From positions 1-64,000 of the forward strand of contig JAVEXZ010000001.1 in assembly GCA_034003765.1 (NCBI GenBank): a stretch of 64,000 nucleotides of DNA, in the 5' to 3' direction. How positions within the stretch are numbered: position 1 is the first letter of the stretch; the number at the start of each line of letters is the position of its first letter. This stretch comes from JAAZGD01 sp034003765. GTDB lineage: Bacteria; Bacillota; Clostridia; Peptostreptococcales; Anaerovoracaceae. The position numbers and the translations under genes were made by a program. The notes below the pieces were generated by a model. The model was not told where the DNA came from and made no database searches. It was given only the letters and a program-made list of their open reading frames with translations. Positions 1-8,740 of this stretch are shown piece by piece.

Positions 1-67
1 TCACCTCATGTACCTCCCATACTTTTATATTCTTTCAAATATAGTATACGGGAATAGTTGATAAAGG

Positions 68-120
68 TGGTACACTTTTAGATTAGCAGGCTTGGTTTAC
101 TGGTACATATTTAGATTAGC
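68..120 (-). repeat. Duplicated 3' end of the double alpha-CTD gene
   Basis: A 20-bp segment at 101-120, which contains the stop codon (111-113) of the adjacent gene, recurs at 68-87 with two mismatches, an offset of 33 bp. Read on the minus strand both copies run GCTAATCTAA followed by sequence ending GTACCA. The copy lies just downstream of the gene, so the gene end looks duplicated past its own stop. Confidence 0.7.
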
Positions 121-776
121 ATTAGCATGTCTAGTAATATATCTAAAGAGTTAACCAAATCATTATTGGCAATATAACTCGAATGAGTTCTTTCAAAACT
201 ATCGAAAAAATCCTTTGGTTTAATGCTCATTTTTTCATTAATAGCCGAAAGTAATCGTATTTTTGCTTCTTCAATTTCGGGATTTTCGGGTTCTGATTCA
301 ACAATATATGGTAAAAGATTAATGCTATTTCTTAAAGTATCAATCTCTATTAAAGTTTTTCTGCCCATATTAGGAGTATTTATTAATTCTTCTAATAATT
401 TATCCGCGAGCTGGGAATAGTAGAAAATACCTTCTGATTTTAAACAATTATATGCTCTAACACTTAAACTAAGGTCTTCTATCCTTATATCTAGATATTT
501 CAATCCGTCACTAGCGATAAAGGTCTTTGATTCTTTTTCTTCTTTGACCTCCGAATAGATTTCTAGCCTATACAAATTAAGTTCATTTATTATATTTGTA
601 ATTTCATCAATACTTTTAGCGCCCAAATTTCTTAATTTAGGAATATTTTCGATTGGATAACTTAAAAGGTCGTTAATTGTTTTTACCCCCTCCTTTTTCA
701 AAACATTATATGGTCTTGTAGATAAGTTTAGAACAAGTATTGGATCCGAATAATGGTGAGAGTTCATATTAAACAC
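111..776 (-). CDS. Free-standing protein with two RNA polymerase alpha C-terminal-like domains
   Basis: The 221-residue product has two modules that read like the C-terminal domain of RNA polymerase alpha. Module one is at about residues 14-62 (LNLSTRPYNVLKKEG, then KLRNLGAKSIDEI). Module two is at about 97-150 (LSLSVRAYNCLKSEG, then NMGRKTLIEI). The alpha amino-terminal assembly domain is absent, so this is not rpoA. The alpha-CTD normally contacts UP-element DNA and regulators, so a role in transcription is an inference. The given start is a GTG only 3 nt after an AGGAG; an ATG three codons on (767) is the alternative. The gene stands alone, is AT-rich, and its 3' end is partly duplicated downstream. 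Confidence 0.75.
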   Translation of the reverse strand: MFNMNSHHYSDPILVLNLSTRPYNVLKKEGVKTINDLLSYPIENIPKLRNLGAKSIDEITNIINELNLYRLEIYSEVKEEKESKTFIASDGLKYLDIRIEDLSLSVRAYNCLKSEGIFYYSQLADKLLEELINTPNMGRKTLIEIDTLRNSINLLPYIVESEPENPEIEEAKIRLLSAINEKMSIKPKDFFDSFERTHSSYIANNDLVNSLDILLDMLMLI

Positions 777-948
777 AGTCTCCTCTTTTAATATCGTTGA
801 ATTATTTCAATTCCGCAATAGTGTTATTGTAGAATTGTTATTTCCCCATCTATATTACACTAACTTACATCATTTGCCACTAAGTTTTTGCTTTTACTAT
901 ACATATACACTATACCCGGTCCCTATTTCGGTACAAGGATTGATTTTC

Positions 949-977
949 TTGCGAAAGTTCTCTACTTAAAGTAGAAT
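949..977 (+). promoter_or_regulatory. Probable sigma-A promoter of the aldo/keto reductase
   Basis: TTGCGA at 949-954, a 17-bp spacer and TAGAAT at 972-977 precede the gene at 1030. A good ribosome site (GGAGGGTATTT) directly precedes the ATG. Confidence 0.5.
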
Positions 978-1029
978 TAATTGAAATTGTTCTTGGTTTT
1001 GGTCCTAAATATATACTTGGAGGGTATTT

Positions 1030-1986
1030 ATGGAAAAGAATCGATTAGGTAATACAGACTTAATGGTTACCCCAGTTGGATTTGGGGTTTTGACTGTTGG
1101 AAATACACAAATGAACCTTTCTATTGATGAAGGTGCTGCAGTTTTACGCTATGGTTTAGAGCGTGGGATTAACTTTCTTGATACCGCACAGTATTATGAG
1201 ACTTATCCTTACATAAAAAAAGCTCTTAAAGGCAGTAACTTTGAACCAGTTATCGCTAGCAAGTGTTTGGATTATTCCTATAAGGCTATGAGTGATGCTA
1301 TTGTTGAAGCTCAGAGAGAAATGGATAGAGATGTAATAGATATCTTTCTTCTTCATGAAGTTAGACATGATAGAGATTTTCTTGACCGTTCTGGTGCTTG
1401 GGAGTGTTTAAACGATGCTAAGGCTAAGGGAATAGTCCGTGCTATTGGAGTATCTACTCATCATGTAGACGTTGCTATGGATATGGCTGATGTTCCTGAG
1501 TGTGATGTCCTCTTCCCTCTTATTAATTTTCAGAGTTTGGGTATTCGTAAAGGCGGAGGTTTGGGGACTAAAGAAGAAATGGAAATGGCAATAGCCAAGA
1601 ATATTGAGGGGGATCATGGAGTCTTTTTGATGAAGGCTTTTGGTGGCGGCAATCTAACAGGTTCCTATCAAGAGGCCTTAGATTATGTGTATGGTATTCC
1701 TGATGTTGCTTCTGTAATGATTGGCTTTGGGAAAACCCGTGAGGTTGATGATATCTTTGATTACTTGGAAGGCAGGATGCCCAAAGATTATTCTCCTGAT
1801 GTATCCTTTAAGGTGATTCATATAGATCAGGGAGATTGTGAAAGCTGTGGTAACTGCGTCACTCGTTGTCCCAACCATGCAATATTTATAAATGAGAGAG
1901 GTTTGGCTGAGATTGATGAGGATAAGTGTCTTACTTGTGGCTACTGTGCCCCTGTTTGTCCTGCAAGGGCTATAATAATGTGGTAG
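1030..1986 (+). CDS. Aldo/keto reductase with C-terminal 2x[4Fe-4S] ferredoxin domain
   Basis: This 318-residue protein has an aldo/keto reductase TIM barrel (start RLGNTDLMVTPVGFG; FLDTAQYYE carrying the conserved Asp and Tyr; LLHEVRHD carrying the active-site His). From about residue 268 it continues into a ferredoxin-like tail with two cysteine clusters, CESCGNCVTRCP and CLTCGYCAPVCP, each able to hold a [4Fe-4S] cluster. Such fusions are common in anaerobes. An NAD(P)H- or ferredoxin-linked carbonyl reduction is likely, but the substrate cannot be read from sequence. It is transcribed alone and converges on mnmA with only 4 bp between the stop codons, so there is no room for a separate terminator. 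Confidence 0.9.
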   Translation: MEKNRLGNTDLMVTPVGFGVLTVGNTQMNLSIDEGAAVLRYGLERGINFLDTAQYYETYPYIKKALKGSNFEPVIASKCLDYSYKAMSDAIVEAQREMDRDVIDIFLLHEVRHDRDFLDRSGAWECLNDAKAKGIVRAIGVSTHHVDVAMDMADVPECDVLFPLINFQSLGIRKGGGLGTKEEMEMAIAKNIEGDHGVFLMKAFGGGNLTGSYQEALDYVYGIPDVASVMIGFGKTREVDDIFDYLEGRMPKDYSPDVSFKVIHIDQGDCESCGNCVTRCPNHAIFINERGLAEIDEDKCLTCGYCAPVCPARAIIMW

Positions 1987-1990
1987 TGTT

Positions 1991-3055
1991 TTAGCCTTCT
2001 ATAATCCCACCACCTAGGACAAAGTCTCCTAGATAAAATACTATGGATTGTCCTGGAGTTGGTGCTCTTTGAGGCTCATCGAAGATGGCCTCTATTTTAT
2101 TGTCTTCTATTGGCCTTATAAAAGCTGGAGCTGGCTTTGCTGCGTATCTTAGTTTGGCATCAACTCTTAATCCCTCAAAGGGAATATTAAAGATATTGTC
2201 TTTTGATACAACCCGATATTTAAATAAATCTTGTTCGTCTTTTGAGAGAACTATTGTATTGTCTTCTGTGTTTATCCTGTTTACATACATTGGCCGGCCA
2301 AAGCTTCCCCCTAAACCTTTTTTCTGGCCAATTGTGTAGTAAATAATACCCTTGTGGGGACCTAATATATTACCCTCTTCATCAATAAAGTTGCCTGGTT
2401 GGGATTTGATTCCCTTTGATTCAAGGAAGCTTATATAGTTGTCCCCTTTTCCTATAAAACAAATCTCTTGACTATCCCTTAATCCGGCGTTTGAAAGATC
2501 TTTTTCCCTTACCAGGGCCCTTACATCATCTTTGTGGGAAATGTCGCCTAAGGGCATAATTAGGCGGCTAATAACCTTTTGTGGCAGCCTGTATAGGGTA
2601 TAGGACTGGTCTTTCTTCTTGTTTGCCCCTCGTCTTATGAACCAAGCGGATAAATCTTCATCAAAGTATGTTCTGGCATAGTGGCCTGTTGCTATAAAGG
2701 CGGCATTCATTTGGTCTGCTACATCTAATAGAAGTTGGAACTTAACTAGAGGATTGCAAATCACACATGGATTTGGAGTTCTTCCACAGGAGTATTCTTG
2801 AGTAAAATTCTCCACTACCTTGTCTGAAAACTCCTTTGATGCATCCCTATAGACAAAGGGAATCTGGAGCTCTTTTGCAGCTTGCTGGGCACTTTTCATT
2901 TCTACATTGCTCTTGCCTGTCATATCTAGGAAGAGGCCTATTACTTCAAGCCCTTTTTCCTTTAATAACAAAGCAGCGGCAGTACTGTCTACACCGCCGC
3001 TTAAGCCTAATATTACCTTGTTGGAATCTAGTGAATTCATAGCTCTATTTTTCAT
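1991..3055 (-). CDS. mnmA: tRNA-specific 2-thiouridylase MnmA
   Basis: MnmA thiolates U34 at C2 in the tRNAs for Lys, Glu and Gln, using ATP to adenylate the base and a cysteine persulfide as sulfur donor. The PP-loop LGLSGGVDS lies at about residues 17-25. The catalytic cysteines sit in NPCVICN and SQEICFIG, and the family GHYA motif is present. Length (354) is normal. It is last in nifS-iscU-mnmA, and its start overlaps the end of iscU by 11 bp, which fits direct supply of sulfur from NifS. A second ATG five codons in (3040) could be the true start; neither has a strong ribosome site. Confidence 0.95.
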   Translation of the reverse strand: MKNRAMNSLDSNKVILGLSGGVDSTAAALLLKEKGLEVIGLFLDMTGKSNVEMKSAQQAAKELQIPFVYRDASKEFSDKVVENFTQEYSCGRTPNPCVICNPLVKFQLLLDVADQMNAAFIATGHYARTYFDEDLSAWFIRRGANKKKDQSYTLYRLPQKVISRLIMPLGDISHKDDVRALVREKDLSNAGLRDSQEICFIGKGDNYISFLESKGIKSQPGNFIDEEGNILGPHKGIIYYTIGQKKGLGGSFGRPMYVNRINTEDNTIVLSKDEQDLFKYRVVSKDNIFNIPFEGLRVDAKLRYAAKPAPAFIRPIEDNKIEAIFDEPQRAPTPGQSIVFYLGDFVLGGGIIEG

Positions 3056-3548
3056 TCAATTTGTTTGGGCAAGTATCGTCTATACAACCCACACAGCCCA
3101 CTTCATCCAATGGCTCTGGGTCATGATGATCTTCTTCTGCGTTTGGGTCAAAGCCCTCTAGGCCCTTATAGCTTTTGTGGTTTTTTGCAGCATAATCATA
3201 GATAGCACTTTTGATTGCATGATCTGCCAAAACAGAACAGTGAATTTTAACAGGAGGAAGACCACCTAGGTTTTCTACTATCTGGTCGTTGGTTAAGGCT
3301 AAGGCATCATCTATGGATTTACCAATAATCATTTCCGTTGCCACACTGGAAGATGCTATGGCTGAACCACATCCAAAGGTTTTGAATTTAGCGTCTATTA
3401 TAATATCGTTTTCTACCTGAATTCCCACCTGCATCATATCACCACAAACAGGACTGCCATAAGTTCCTACCCCATCTGGGTTTTCTAGATCTCCTACATT
3501 CCTTGGATTCATAAAATGATCCATTACAGTATCGTTATATATGCCCAT
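3045..3548 (-). CDS. iscU: IscU/NifU-type Fe-S cluster scaffold
   Basis: The 167-residue protein carries the three scaffold cysteines of IscU (Cys35 in SPVCGD with Asp37, Cys60 in TFGCGSAIA, Cys104 in KIHCSVLA). Fe-S clusters are assembled here from NifS sulfur and passed on. The ATG at 3548 overlaps the nifS stop (TAATG) and is preferred over an in-frame TTG three codons upstream. The C-terminal tail from about residue 140 is acidic and His-rich and ends in a cysteine-rich segment (EVGCVGCIDDTCPNK). Classical E. coli IscU lacks this tail; it could bind an extra metal, but that is inference. No iscR, iscA or hsc genes are adjacent, as in many clostridia. Confidence 0.92.
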   Translation of the reverse strand: MGIYNDTVMDHFMNPRNVGDLENPDGVGTYGSPVCGDMMQVGIQVENDIIIDAKFKTFGCGSAIASSSVATEMIIGKSIDDALALTNDQIVENLGGLPPVKIHCSVLADHAIKSAIYDYAAKNHKSYKGLEGFDPNAEEDHHDPEPLDEVGCVGCIDDTCPNKLNEK

Positions 3549-4729
3549 TACGACCAACCTTTCTTTTCACTGACAGAAGATATGTTTCTTAGCTTTTCAA
3601 TTACCTCTACCAGTGCCTCTAATACGTAATCCACATCTTCTTGTGTGGTAAAATCCCCCATTGTAAACCTTATGGTTCCATGAACCCGCTCTACTGGAAG
3701 TCCTATTGCAGTTAGAACATGGCTTGGGTTAAGTGAAGCTGAGTTACATGCAGAACCTGTTGAAACAGAGATGCCCTTTTGATCTAGAAGTATCAAAATC
3801 CCTTCCCCTTCAATAAAGTCAAAGGCCAAACTAATATTGCCTGGATGACGGAATTCCATAGACCCGTTAATATCGACTTTGGGAATTCTCTTCATAACTT
3901 CTTCTAGAAAATAGTCTCTAAGCTTTGATAGATGATCTATATGGCTTTTGAAGTTGATTTTTGATAACTCTGCAGCCTTTCCAAAACCCACTATTCCGGC
4001 AAGGTTTTCTGTTCCTGACCTTTTGCCACCTTCCTGGCCACCTCCATGCATAAAGTTGGAGATACGAAGGCCTTTTCTAATATATAGGGCGCCTACCCCT
4101 TTGGGTCCATATATTTTGTGTGCAGACATGGACATTAAATCTAAGCCTATGTCTTTTACATCTATGGGGATATTGCCTAGGGCCTGGATGGCATCACTAT
4201 GTATTAATACTCCATGTTTTTTCCCAATCTTGGCGATTTCCTCTATAGGCTGAAGTGTACCAATCTCATTATTAATCATCATAATGGAGATTAGGATAGT
4301 TTTATCGGTTATAGCTGCTTCCACATCCCTAGGGTCTACTAGTCCTTGGGAATCTACTGGAAGGTATGTGACTTTTGCTCCACGTTTTTCAAGGTACTGG
4401 CAACCATGAAGGACCGCATGATGCTCAAAATTAGTGGTTATTATATGGTTGCCCTTATCTTTTAGGGCTTCAAAAACCCCAACTAAGGCCCAGTTATCTG
4501 CTTCTGTGCCTGTGGATGTAAAAAATATTTCTTTTTCATCAGCTCCAATTAGGTCGGCAAGCCTACTTCTTGCCTGGCCTAGGGCTGCTTTTGATCTTTC
4601 ACCCATTGAATATATACTGGATGGATTACCATAGTTTTCAGAAAACCAGGGAATCATCTCCTTAAGCACTTCATCCTTTACAGGAGTAGTGGCTGAATAA
4701 TCCAAATAGACAGTTCTCTTTTCTGTCAT
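3548..4729 (-). CDS. nifS: Cysteine desulfurase (NifS/IscS family)
   Basis: This PLP enzyme converts cysteine to alanine and a protein-bound persulfide that feeds IscU and MnmA. The Schiff-base lysine is Lys205 in SAHKIYGPKG. The mobile catalytic cysteine is Cys328 in STGSACNSAS, an IscS/NifS (group I) type loop. The 393-residue length is typical. It is the first gene of the nifS-iscU-mnmA operon and overlaps iscU by 1 bp. Whether nifS or iscS is the better symbol cannot be decided from sequence alone; both names are used for clostridial members. Confidence 0.94.
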   Translation of the reverse strand: MTEKRTVYLDYSATTPVKDEVLKEMIPWFSENYGNPSSIYSMGERSKAALGQARSRLADLIGADEKEIFFTSTGTEADNWALVGVFEALKDKGNHIITTNFEHHAVLHGCQYLEKRGAKVTYLPVDSQGLVDPRDVEAAITDKTILISIMMINNEIGTLQPIEEIAKIGKKHGVLIHSDAIQALGNIPIDVKDIGLDLMSMSAHKIYGPKGVGALYIRKGLRISNFMHGGGQEGGKRSGTENLAGIVGFGKAAELSKINFKSHIDHLSKLRDYFLEEVMKRIPKVDINGSMEFRHPGNISLAFDFIEGEGILILLDQKGISVSTGSACNSASLNPSHVLTAIGLPVERVHGTIRFTMGDFTTQEDVDYVLEALVEVIEKLRNISSVSEKKGWS

Positions 4730-4786
4730 GCTTTTTCATCTCCTTCAACAATTATTTGGGAACAATAACATATATACACTGACATC

Positions 4787-4993
4787 TTAGTTCTTAAACG
4801 TGGGTTTGCAATCTTCTGGGTCACCGTCAATGATTTCTATGTTTTCTAATTGTTGAATAAATGATTCTCTAAAGGCAGCTATATACTCTTTTCTTAAAAG
4901 GTCTTGTTCCGCTTTTTCTTCCTCATCTAGTGCACACACTTTGGACTTAAGTGCCAGTTCATTGATCCGATCCATTTTATCTTTGGGAAGCAT
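4787..4993 (-). CDS. DUF896 (YnzC-like) small protein
   Basis: This 68-residue protein belongs to the DUF896/YnzC family, seen in the helical hairpin MDRINELALKSK...LDEEEKAEQDLLRKEYIAAFRE. Members are short, cytosolic and of unknown biochemical role; some are reported to be SOS- or stress-linked in Bacillus, but nothing here shows that. A strong ribosome site (AAAGGAGGACAGGAAA) precedes the ATG, and a sigma-A promoter lies just upstream. It is monocistronic, between nifS and the comEA pair. Confidence 0.85.
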   Translation of the reverse strand: MLPKDKMDRINELALKSKVCALDEEEKAEQDLLRKEYIAAFRESFIQQLENIEIIDGDPEDCKPTFKN

Positions 4994-5034
4994 TTTCCTG
5001 TCCTCCTTTTGTTGATGTCTTAAACACGATTAAA

Positions 5035-5064
5035 AGTATACCATAGGAGGATTACAATCTTCAA
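5035..5064 (-). promoter_or_regulatory. Sigma-A promoter of the DUF896 gene
   Basis: On the minus strand TTGAAG (5064-5059), an 18-bp spacer and TATACT (5040-5035) lie about 40 bp before the ATG. Confidence 0.5.
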
Positions 5065-5071
5065 CAAATCA

Positions 5072-5464
5072 TTAAATCTTTTCTTGAATTCTTGTGGCTT
5101 TACTTGTGGTTATTTTGGGGTCAAGATATCTGACCCTATTGGCCATGTTAGCAATAAAGGATTTATTGGTCTTGACTTCTAACCTTGGATGAGAATATCC
5201 AGAATATCTAGGTGTTTTTGTTAATTTGTTTATGGCAAACCTAATGGACCTTTCTACTGAAGGAATGCTGGTATGGTGGGCTCTTGCAATTTCACCGTAG
5301 ACTTCTTTAGTTAGGGCATCTAGGAGTTCCTCATCTTGGACAATCATATATACAGCTTCGCTAATATACCTAAAGCCTTTGTAATCAGGTCGAATTCCTT
5401 CTTCGTCCACAATTTTTTGAATAAGGATTTGAAGATGGTTGTCACTGATTGTCTCGTTTTCCAT
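5072..5464 (-). CDS. Stand-alone Spo0A C-terminal (DNA-binding) domain protein
   Basis: The 130-residue product aligns by eye with the effector domain of the sporulation master regulator Spo0A: DYKGFRYISEAVYMIVQDEELLDALTKEVY corresponds to the Spo0A helices around HIKGYLYLREAI, and PSVERSIRFAINK to the recognition region RVERAIRHAIE. There is no receiver domain, so phosphorylation control would be missing. It follows comEA by 23 bp and is probably co-transcribed with it. It may bind Spo0A-box-like DNA, perhaps competing with or replacing Spo0A; that is inference. A true full-length spo0A is not in the window. Confidence 0.8.
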   Translation of the reverse strand: MENETISDNHLQILIQKIVDEEGIRPDYKGFRYISEAVYMIVQDEELLDALTKEVYGEIARAHHTSIPSVERSIRFAINKLTKTPRYSGYSHPRLEVKTNKSFIANMANRVRYLDPKITTSKATRIQEKI

Positions 5465-5487
5465 GGCAATGTTCCCCTTCTTCTAGA

Positions 5488-6150
5488 TTAAATACAAAGA
5501 CAGTCTTTCATTCCTGCAAATGTCTTTTCCCCAATACCTGGAACTTCCATTATGTTCTCTATGGCATGGAAAGGGCCATTGCTGGTCCTATAATCGATTA
5601 TTTTATTGGCTGTTACTGGGCCAATTCCATTAAGAGTTTCTAGTTCTTCCTTACTTGCAGTGTTAATGTTAATTTTCCCATTACTAGTAGACTCAGAGCT
5701 TACTAGGCCTAGCCCTGAAGGCTTATTGGAGGATATTGTTGCTTGGTCCATCTCTTGGAAAGTGGGTATATAAAGCTTGTCGCAGTCATTTAGAATTATG
5801 GCTTGGTTTACTTGAGCCAAGTCTCCATCTCTTGAGACTCCTCCGGCCTTTTCAATGGCTTGATAGACCCGTGAACCTTCAGGAAGTTCTACTACCCCGG
5901 GCTTATTTACAGCCCCTCCCACATCAACTATAATGGTGTGCTTTTCTTGAGCTACCCTTTCAAGGTCTTCCATGCTTTGGGATATATCACCTTTTGACCC
6001 ATGGGTTTCTATTGAGATGCCATCCTCATCATCCCCACCAGATAGGGTAAATAAAAAAGCAACAATAATTACCAAGGCAATAACCGCTGCTTTTATCCAC
6101 TGGGGATTCTTTTTTAATATTTCTAGGATCCTAGCTATATTCGCTTCCAT
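5488..6150 (-). CDS. comEA: ComEA-type competence DNA receptor
   Basis: ComEA is a membrane-anchored DNA-binding protein that captures transforming DNA at the cell surface. The order is right for the family: a membrane anchor at about residues 17-38, an SLBB domain at about 72-125 (IIVDVGGAVNKPGVVELPEG), and a C-terminal helix-hairpin-helix pair at about 155-218 (ININTASKEELETLNGIGP...VPGIGEKTFAG). The 220-residue length is typical. Start and ribosome site (AAGGAGGTTTTAG) are clear, with a good sigma-A promoter. comEC is not adjacent, so competence itself cannot be inferred. Confidence 0.92.
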   Translation of the reverse strand: MEANIARILEILKKNPQWIKAAVIALVIIVAFLFTLSGGDDEDGISIETHGSKGDISQSMEDLERVAQEKHTIIVDVGGAVNKPGVVELPEGSRVYQAIEKAGGVSRDGDLAQVNQAIILNDCDKLYIPTFQEMDQATISSNKPSGLGLVSSESTSNGKININTASKEELETLNGIGPVTANKIIDYRTSNGPFHAIENIMEVPGIGEKTFAGMKDCLCI

Positions 6151-6183
6151 CTAAAACCTCCTTTTCTTACAGGGTTTACATAG

Positions 6184-6212
6184 ATTTTAGCACATATGGT
6201 AATTTATGTCAA
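6184..6212 (-). promoter_or_regulatory. Sigma-A promoter of comEA
   Basis: Minus-strand TTGACA (6212-6207), a 17-bp spacer and TAAAAT (6189-6184) form a near-consensus promoter about 35 bp before the comEA start. Confidence 0.7.
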
Positions 6213-6878
6213 TTAATTATTAAATCTTAACTTTGTTCGCTTTACATCTATTTGGTGGCGTGGAACACTGATCTGTGAAAAACCTAAAAACCCTTGTATA
6301 AGGAGTTCTGGTGAAAGATTACTTTCACTACCAGCAGCTAAAGTTGTTTCCATAATTAAGTTATTGTCTACCAAGTTCAATTTGAGGGAATATATCATAT
6401 GTCTTATGTCTATGGATTTTACTTCCTTGCTTTTTTTAGATTCCTTATTTACCACGATTTCACTCCTTTTCATGAAGAGGTCTTCTAGTCTAGCTACATC
6501 TAAATCGCAATTAACTAGGTGTATTGTTATAGTGTAGTCGGCTTGGTAACATGTTGCCGCTAGGGGCTTTGCCTTTGCTGGTGCTTGTGTTACTTGGCCA
6601 ATATTAATACCCTGGGGTAGTTGCTTTGCCAGTGATTCTCCCAATTTCTTGGAGTCATAGTCTACCTTTGTTTCAAATTCCAACCATTCTTCTAGGCTTT
6701 CGTAACCAAGGCTCAAGGGCTGGCCGAAGGCTAAGCGAGGATGGGGGTTAAAGCCTTCAGAGTGAACAAGCCGGATGTCAGCACTTTTGAAGGCACGCTT
6801 AAATAGCCTCAAAAGATCCAGATGAGATATGTATTTCATGTCTCCTAGTTTTGCAAATACAAGATAATACTTAGCCAT
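6213..6878 (-). CDS. TIGR03936-family radical-SAM-linked protein (DUF2344)
   Basis: This protein starts MAKYYLVFAKLGDMKYISHLDLLRLFKRAF and continues with HSEGFNPHPRLAFGQPLSLG, the signature of the DUF2344/TIGR03936 family, which is nearly always found next to, or fused to, the TIGR03960 radical SAM protein. The ATG at 6878 has an ideal ribosome site (GGAGGGAATTA) inside the last codons of the upstream gene and overlaps its stop by 8 bp, so a longer in-frame start at 6929 is rejected. Both are probably involved in an RNA or translation-linked modification, given the constant proximity to ribosomal genes, but the reaction is not known to me. Confidence 0.88.
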   Translation of the reverse strand: MAKYYLVFAKLGDMKYISHLDLLRLFKRAFKSADIRLVHSEGFNPHPRLAFGQPLSLGYESLEEWLEFETKVDYDSKKLGESLAKQLPQGINIGQVTQAPAKAKPLAATCYQADYTITIHLVNCDLDVARLEDLFMKRSEIVVNKESKKSKEVKSIDIRHMIYSLKLNLVDNNLIMETTLAAGSESNLSPELLIQGFLGFSQISVPRHQIDVKRTKLRFNN

Positions 6879-8730
6879 TAATTCCCTCCATTTCACAACT
6901 AGTGAAGGCCTTGATCCCGCAGCCTTCACAGGTAACCCTGCAATCAGCTGTAACCTTGCCTTGGAGGGCTCTTTCCCACTCTAATAGTAGGTATTCTTTG
7001 TCTACCCCACAGTGGAGCATATCCCAAGGAAAGACTTCATCTAGAGGCCTGTCCCTATTTGCATAAAAATCCGGGTCTATATCCGTCTCTTGGAATGCCT
7101 TTTCCCAGAGGTCATATTTGAAGTGCTCAGACCAGCCATCCATTTTAGCTCCTTCTTTGTGGGCTGCTATTAAGGTGGAGGCAAGTCTCCTATCCCCTCT
7201 TGCAAAAACCGCTTCAACAGCACTGGTTTCTGTGGAATGGTAGCTAAAGCTTACGTTTTTTATCTTAAGTCCTGATTTTAGGTAATCGTGCTTTTCTATT
7301 AGCCTTTCTTTACTATCTTGAGGGAACCATTGGAAGGGAGTAAAGGGCTTGGGAACAAAGTTGGCAACACTAATAGAGAGGTTAAAACGGCCTGAATTAC
7401 GGCCTCTTACATCCCTGTTTATTTGAGTAATCTTATTGGCCAAGTCTATTATTCCATCCAGGTCTTCCATGGTTTCTGTGGGTAGGCCAATCATAAAGTA
7501 GAGCTTTATATTTGTCCAGCCTAGAGCTAGAGCTTGGGTTATGGCAGATAAGATGTCTTCTTCTGTGATTCCCTTATTTACCACGTCCCTTAGCCTTTGA
7601 GTTCCAGCCTCTGGGGCAAATGTCAGTCCTGATTTTTTATATTTTTGTATCTCTTGTAAGACCTCAAAGGAGAATGTATCTAGTCTTAAGGATGGTAATG
7701 ATAGGGATACGTCTTGGTCATTACATACCTGCAAAACATCCATAACCATAGGCTCAAACTGCGAGTAGTCGCTGGTTGAAAGAGAGAGTAAGGAAAGCTC
7801 TTCATGGCCTGTGGCTGCTAGTTGCTTGCTTGCAAGTTCTTTTATGGTTTTGGGGGCACGCTCCCTTACAGGTCTATAGACCATACCAGCCTGACAAAAA
7901 CGACATCCACGGCTACATCCTCTAAAGGTCTCTATAACAACCCTGTCATGGATGGTTTCAGTTAGGGGAACTATAGGGTTTTGAGGAAAGGCTGCCTTAT
8001 CCAAATCTTCAACAATAGCCTTTACAATCCTATCTGGAGCACCTTCCCAGGTTTTTTTTATGGTTTTAATTGTTTGGTCCTCATTGTATTGGGGTTCATA
8101 AAAAGATGGTACATATATTCCTTGGATTTTGGAGGCTCTTTGGAGGAATTCTTCTTTTTTGAAGTCAAAATCACCTTTGTCGCAATCAATGTATATCTGG
8201 CATAGGTCTATAATTGCTTCTTCCCCATCTCCAACAAGAATGATATCAAAGATGTCAGCTAGGGGTTCTGGGTTAAAGGCACAAGGGCCTCCGGCTAAGA
8301 GTATGGGATGTTCATTGCCTCTGTCCTTTGCTAAAAATGGTATGCTTGATAAATCCAGCATATTCAATATATTTGTGTAGGTCATTTCGTACTGGAGGGT
8401 GAATCCTAGGATATCTAGGCTTCTTAAGGGTGTTTTTGTTTCTAGGGTGAAAAGAGGAACCTTGTTTTCACGCATCAAAGCTTCCATATCTTCTGAAGGG
8501 GCAAATACCCTTTCGCAGTAGATGTCATCTTGGCCGTTTAGGATGGAATATAGTATTTGCAAGCCCATAAAACTCATACCTATTTCATAGGTATCTGGGA
8601 AGGCAAAGCCAAAATGGCATTTCCACTCCTCTTTAACTTGGGAGTGAAGTTCTCCACCTATATATTTTGCAGGTTTTGTAACTTGTCCTAATAGGGGCTT
8701 TAGGGCCTCTTTTAATTCTAGGTTATTCAT
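6871..8730 (-). CDS. TIGR03960-family B12-binding-like radical SAM protein
   Basis: A 619-residue radical SAM enzyme. The N-terminal third resembles a cobalamin-binding-type Rossmann fold (ILLAGGPCAFNPEPLADIFD, ILVGDGEEA). The cluster motif CSRGCRFCQ (C-x3-C-x2-C) near residues 273-280 binds the [4Fe-4S] cluster and S-adenosylmethionine. It overlaps the DUF2344 partner downstream and follows obgE by 10 bp. Here the pair lies after obgE, whereas in many clostridia it precedes rng-rplU-rpmA-obgE; no rng (RNase G) gene is present. The substrate is unknown. Confidence 0.9.
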   Translation of the reverse strand: MNNLELKEALKPLLGQVTKPAKYIGGELHSQVKEEWKCHFGFAFPDTYEIGMSFMGLQILYSILNGQDDIYCERVFAPSEDMEALMRENKVPLFTLETKTPLRSLDILGFTLQYEMTYTNILNMLDLSSIPFLAKDRGNEHPILLAGGPCAFNPEPLADIFDIILVGDGEEAIIDLCQIYIDCDKGDFDFKKEEFLQRASKIQGIYVPSFYEPQYNEDQTIKTIKKTWEGAPDRIVKAIVEDLDKAAFPQNPIVPLTETIHDRVVIETFRGCSRGCRFCQAGMVYRPVRERAPKTIKELASKQLAATGHEELSLLSLSTSDYSQFEPMVMDVLQVCNDQDVSLSLPSLRLDTFSFEVLQEIQKYKKSGLTFAPEAGTQRLRDVVNKGITEEDILSAITQALALGWTNIKLYFMIGLPTETMEDLDGIIDLANKITQINRDVRGRNSGRFNLSISVANFVPKPFTPFQWFPQDSKERLIEKHDYLKSGLKIKNVSFSYHSTETSAVEAVFARGDRRLASTLIAAHKEGAKMDGWSEHFKYDLWEKAFQETDIDPDFYANRDRPLDEVFPWDMLHCGVDKEYLLLEWERALQGKVTADCRVTCEGCGIKAFTSCEMEGING

Positions 8731-8740
8731 CTACTTTATC

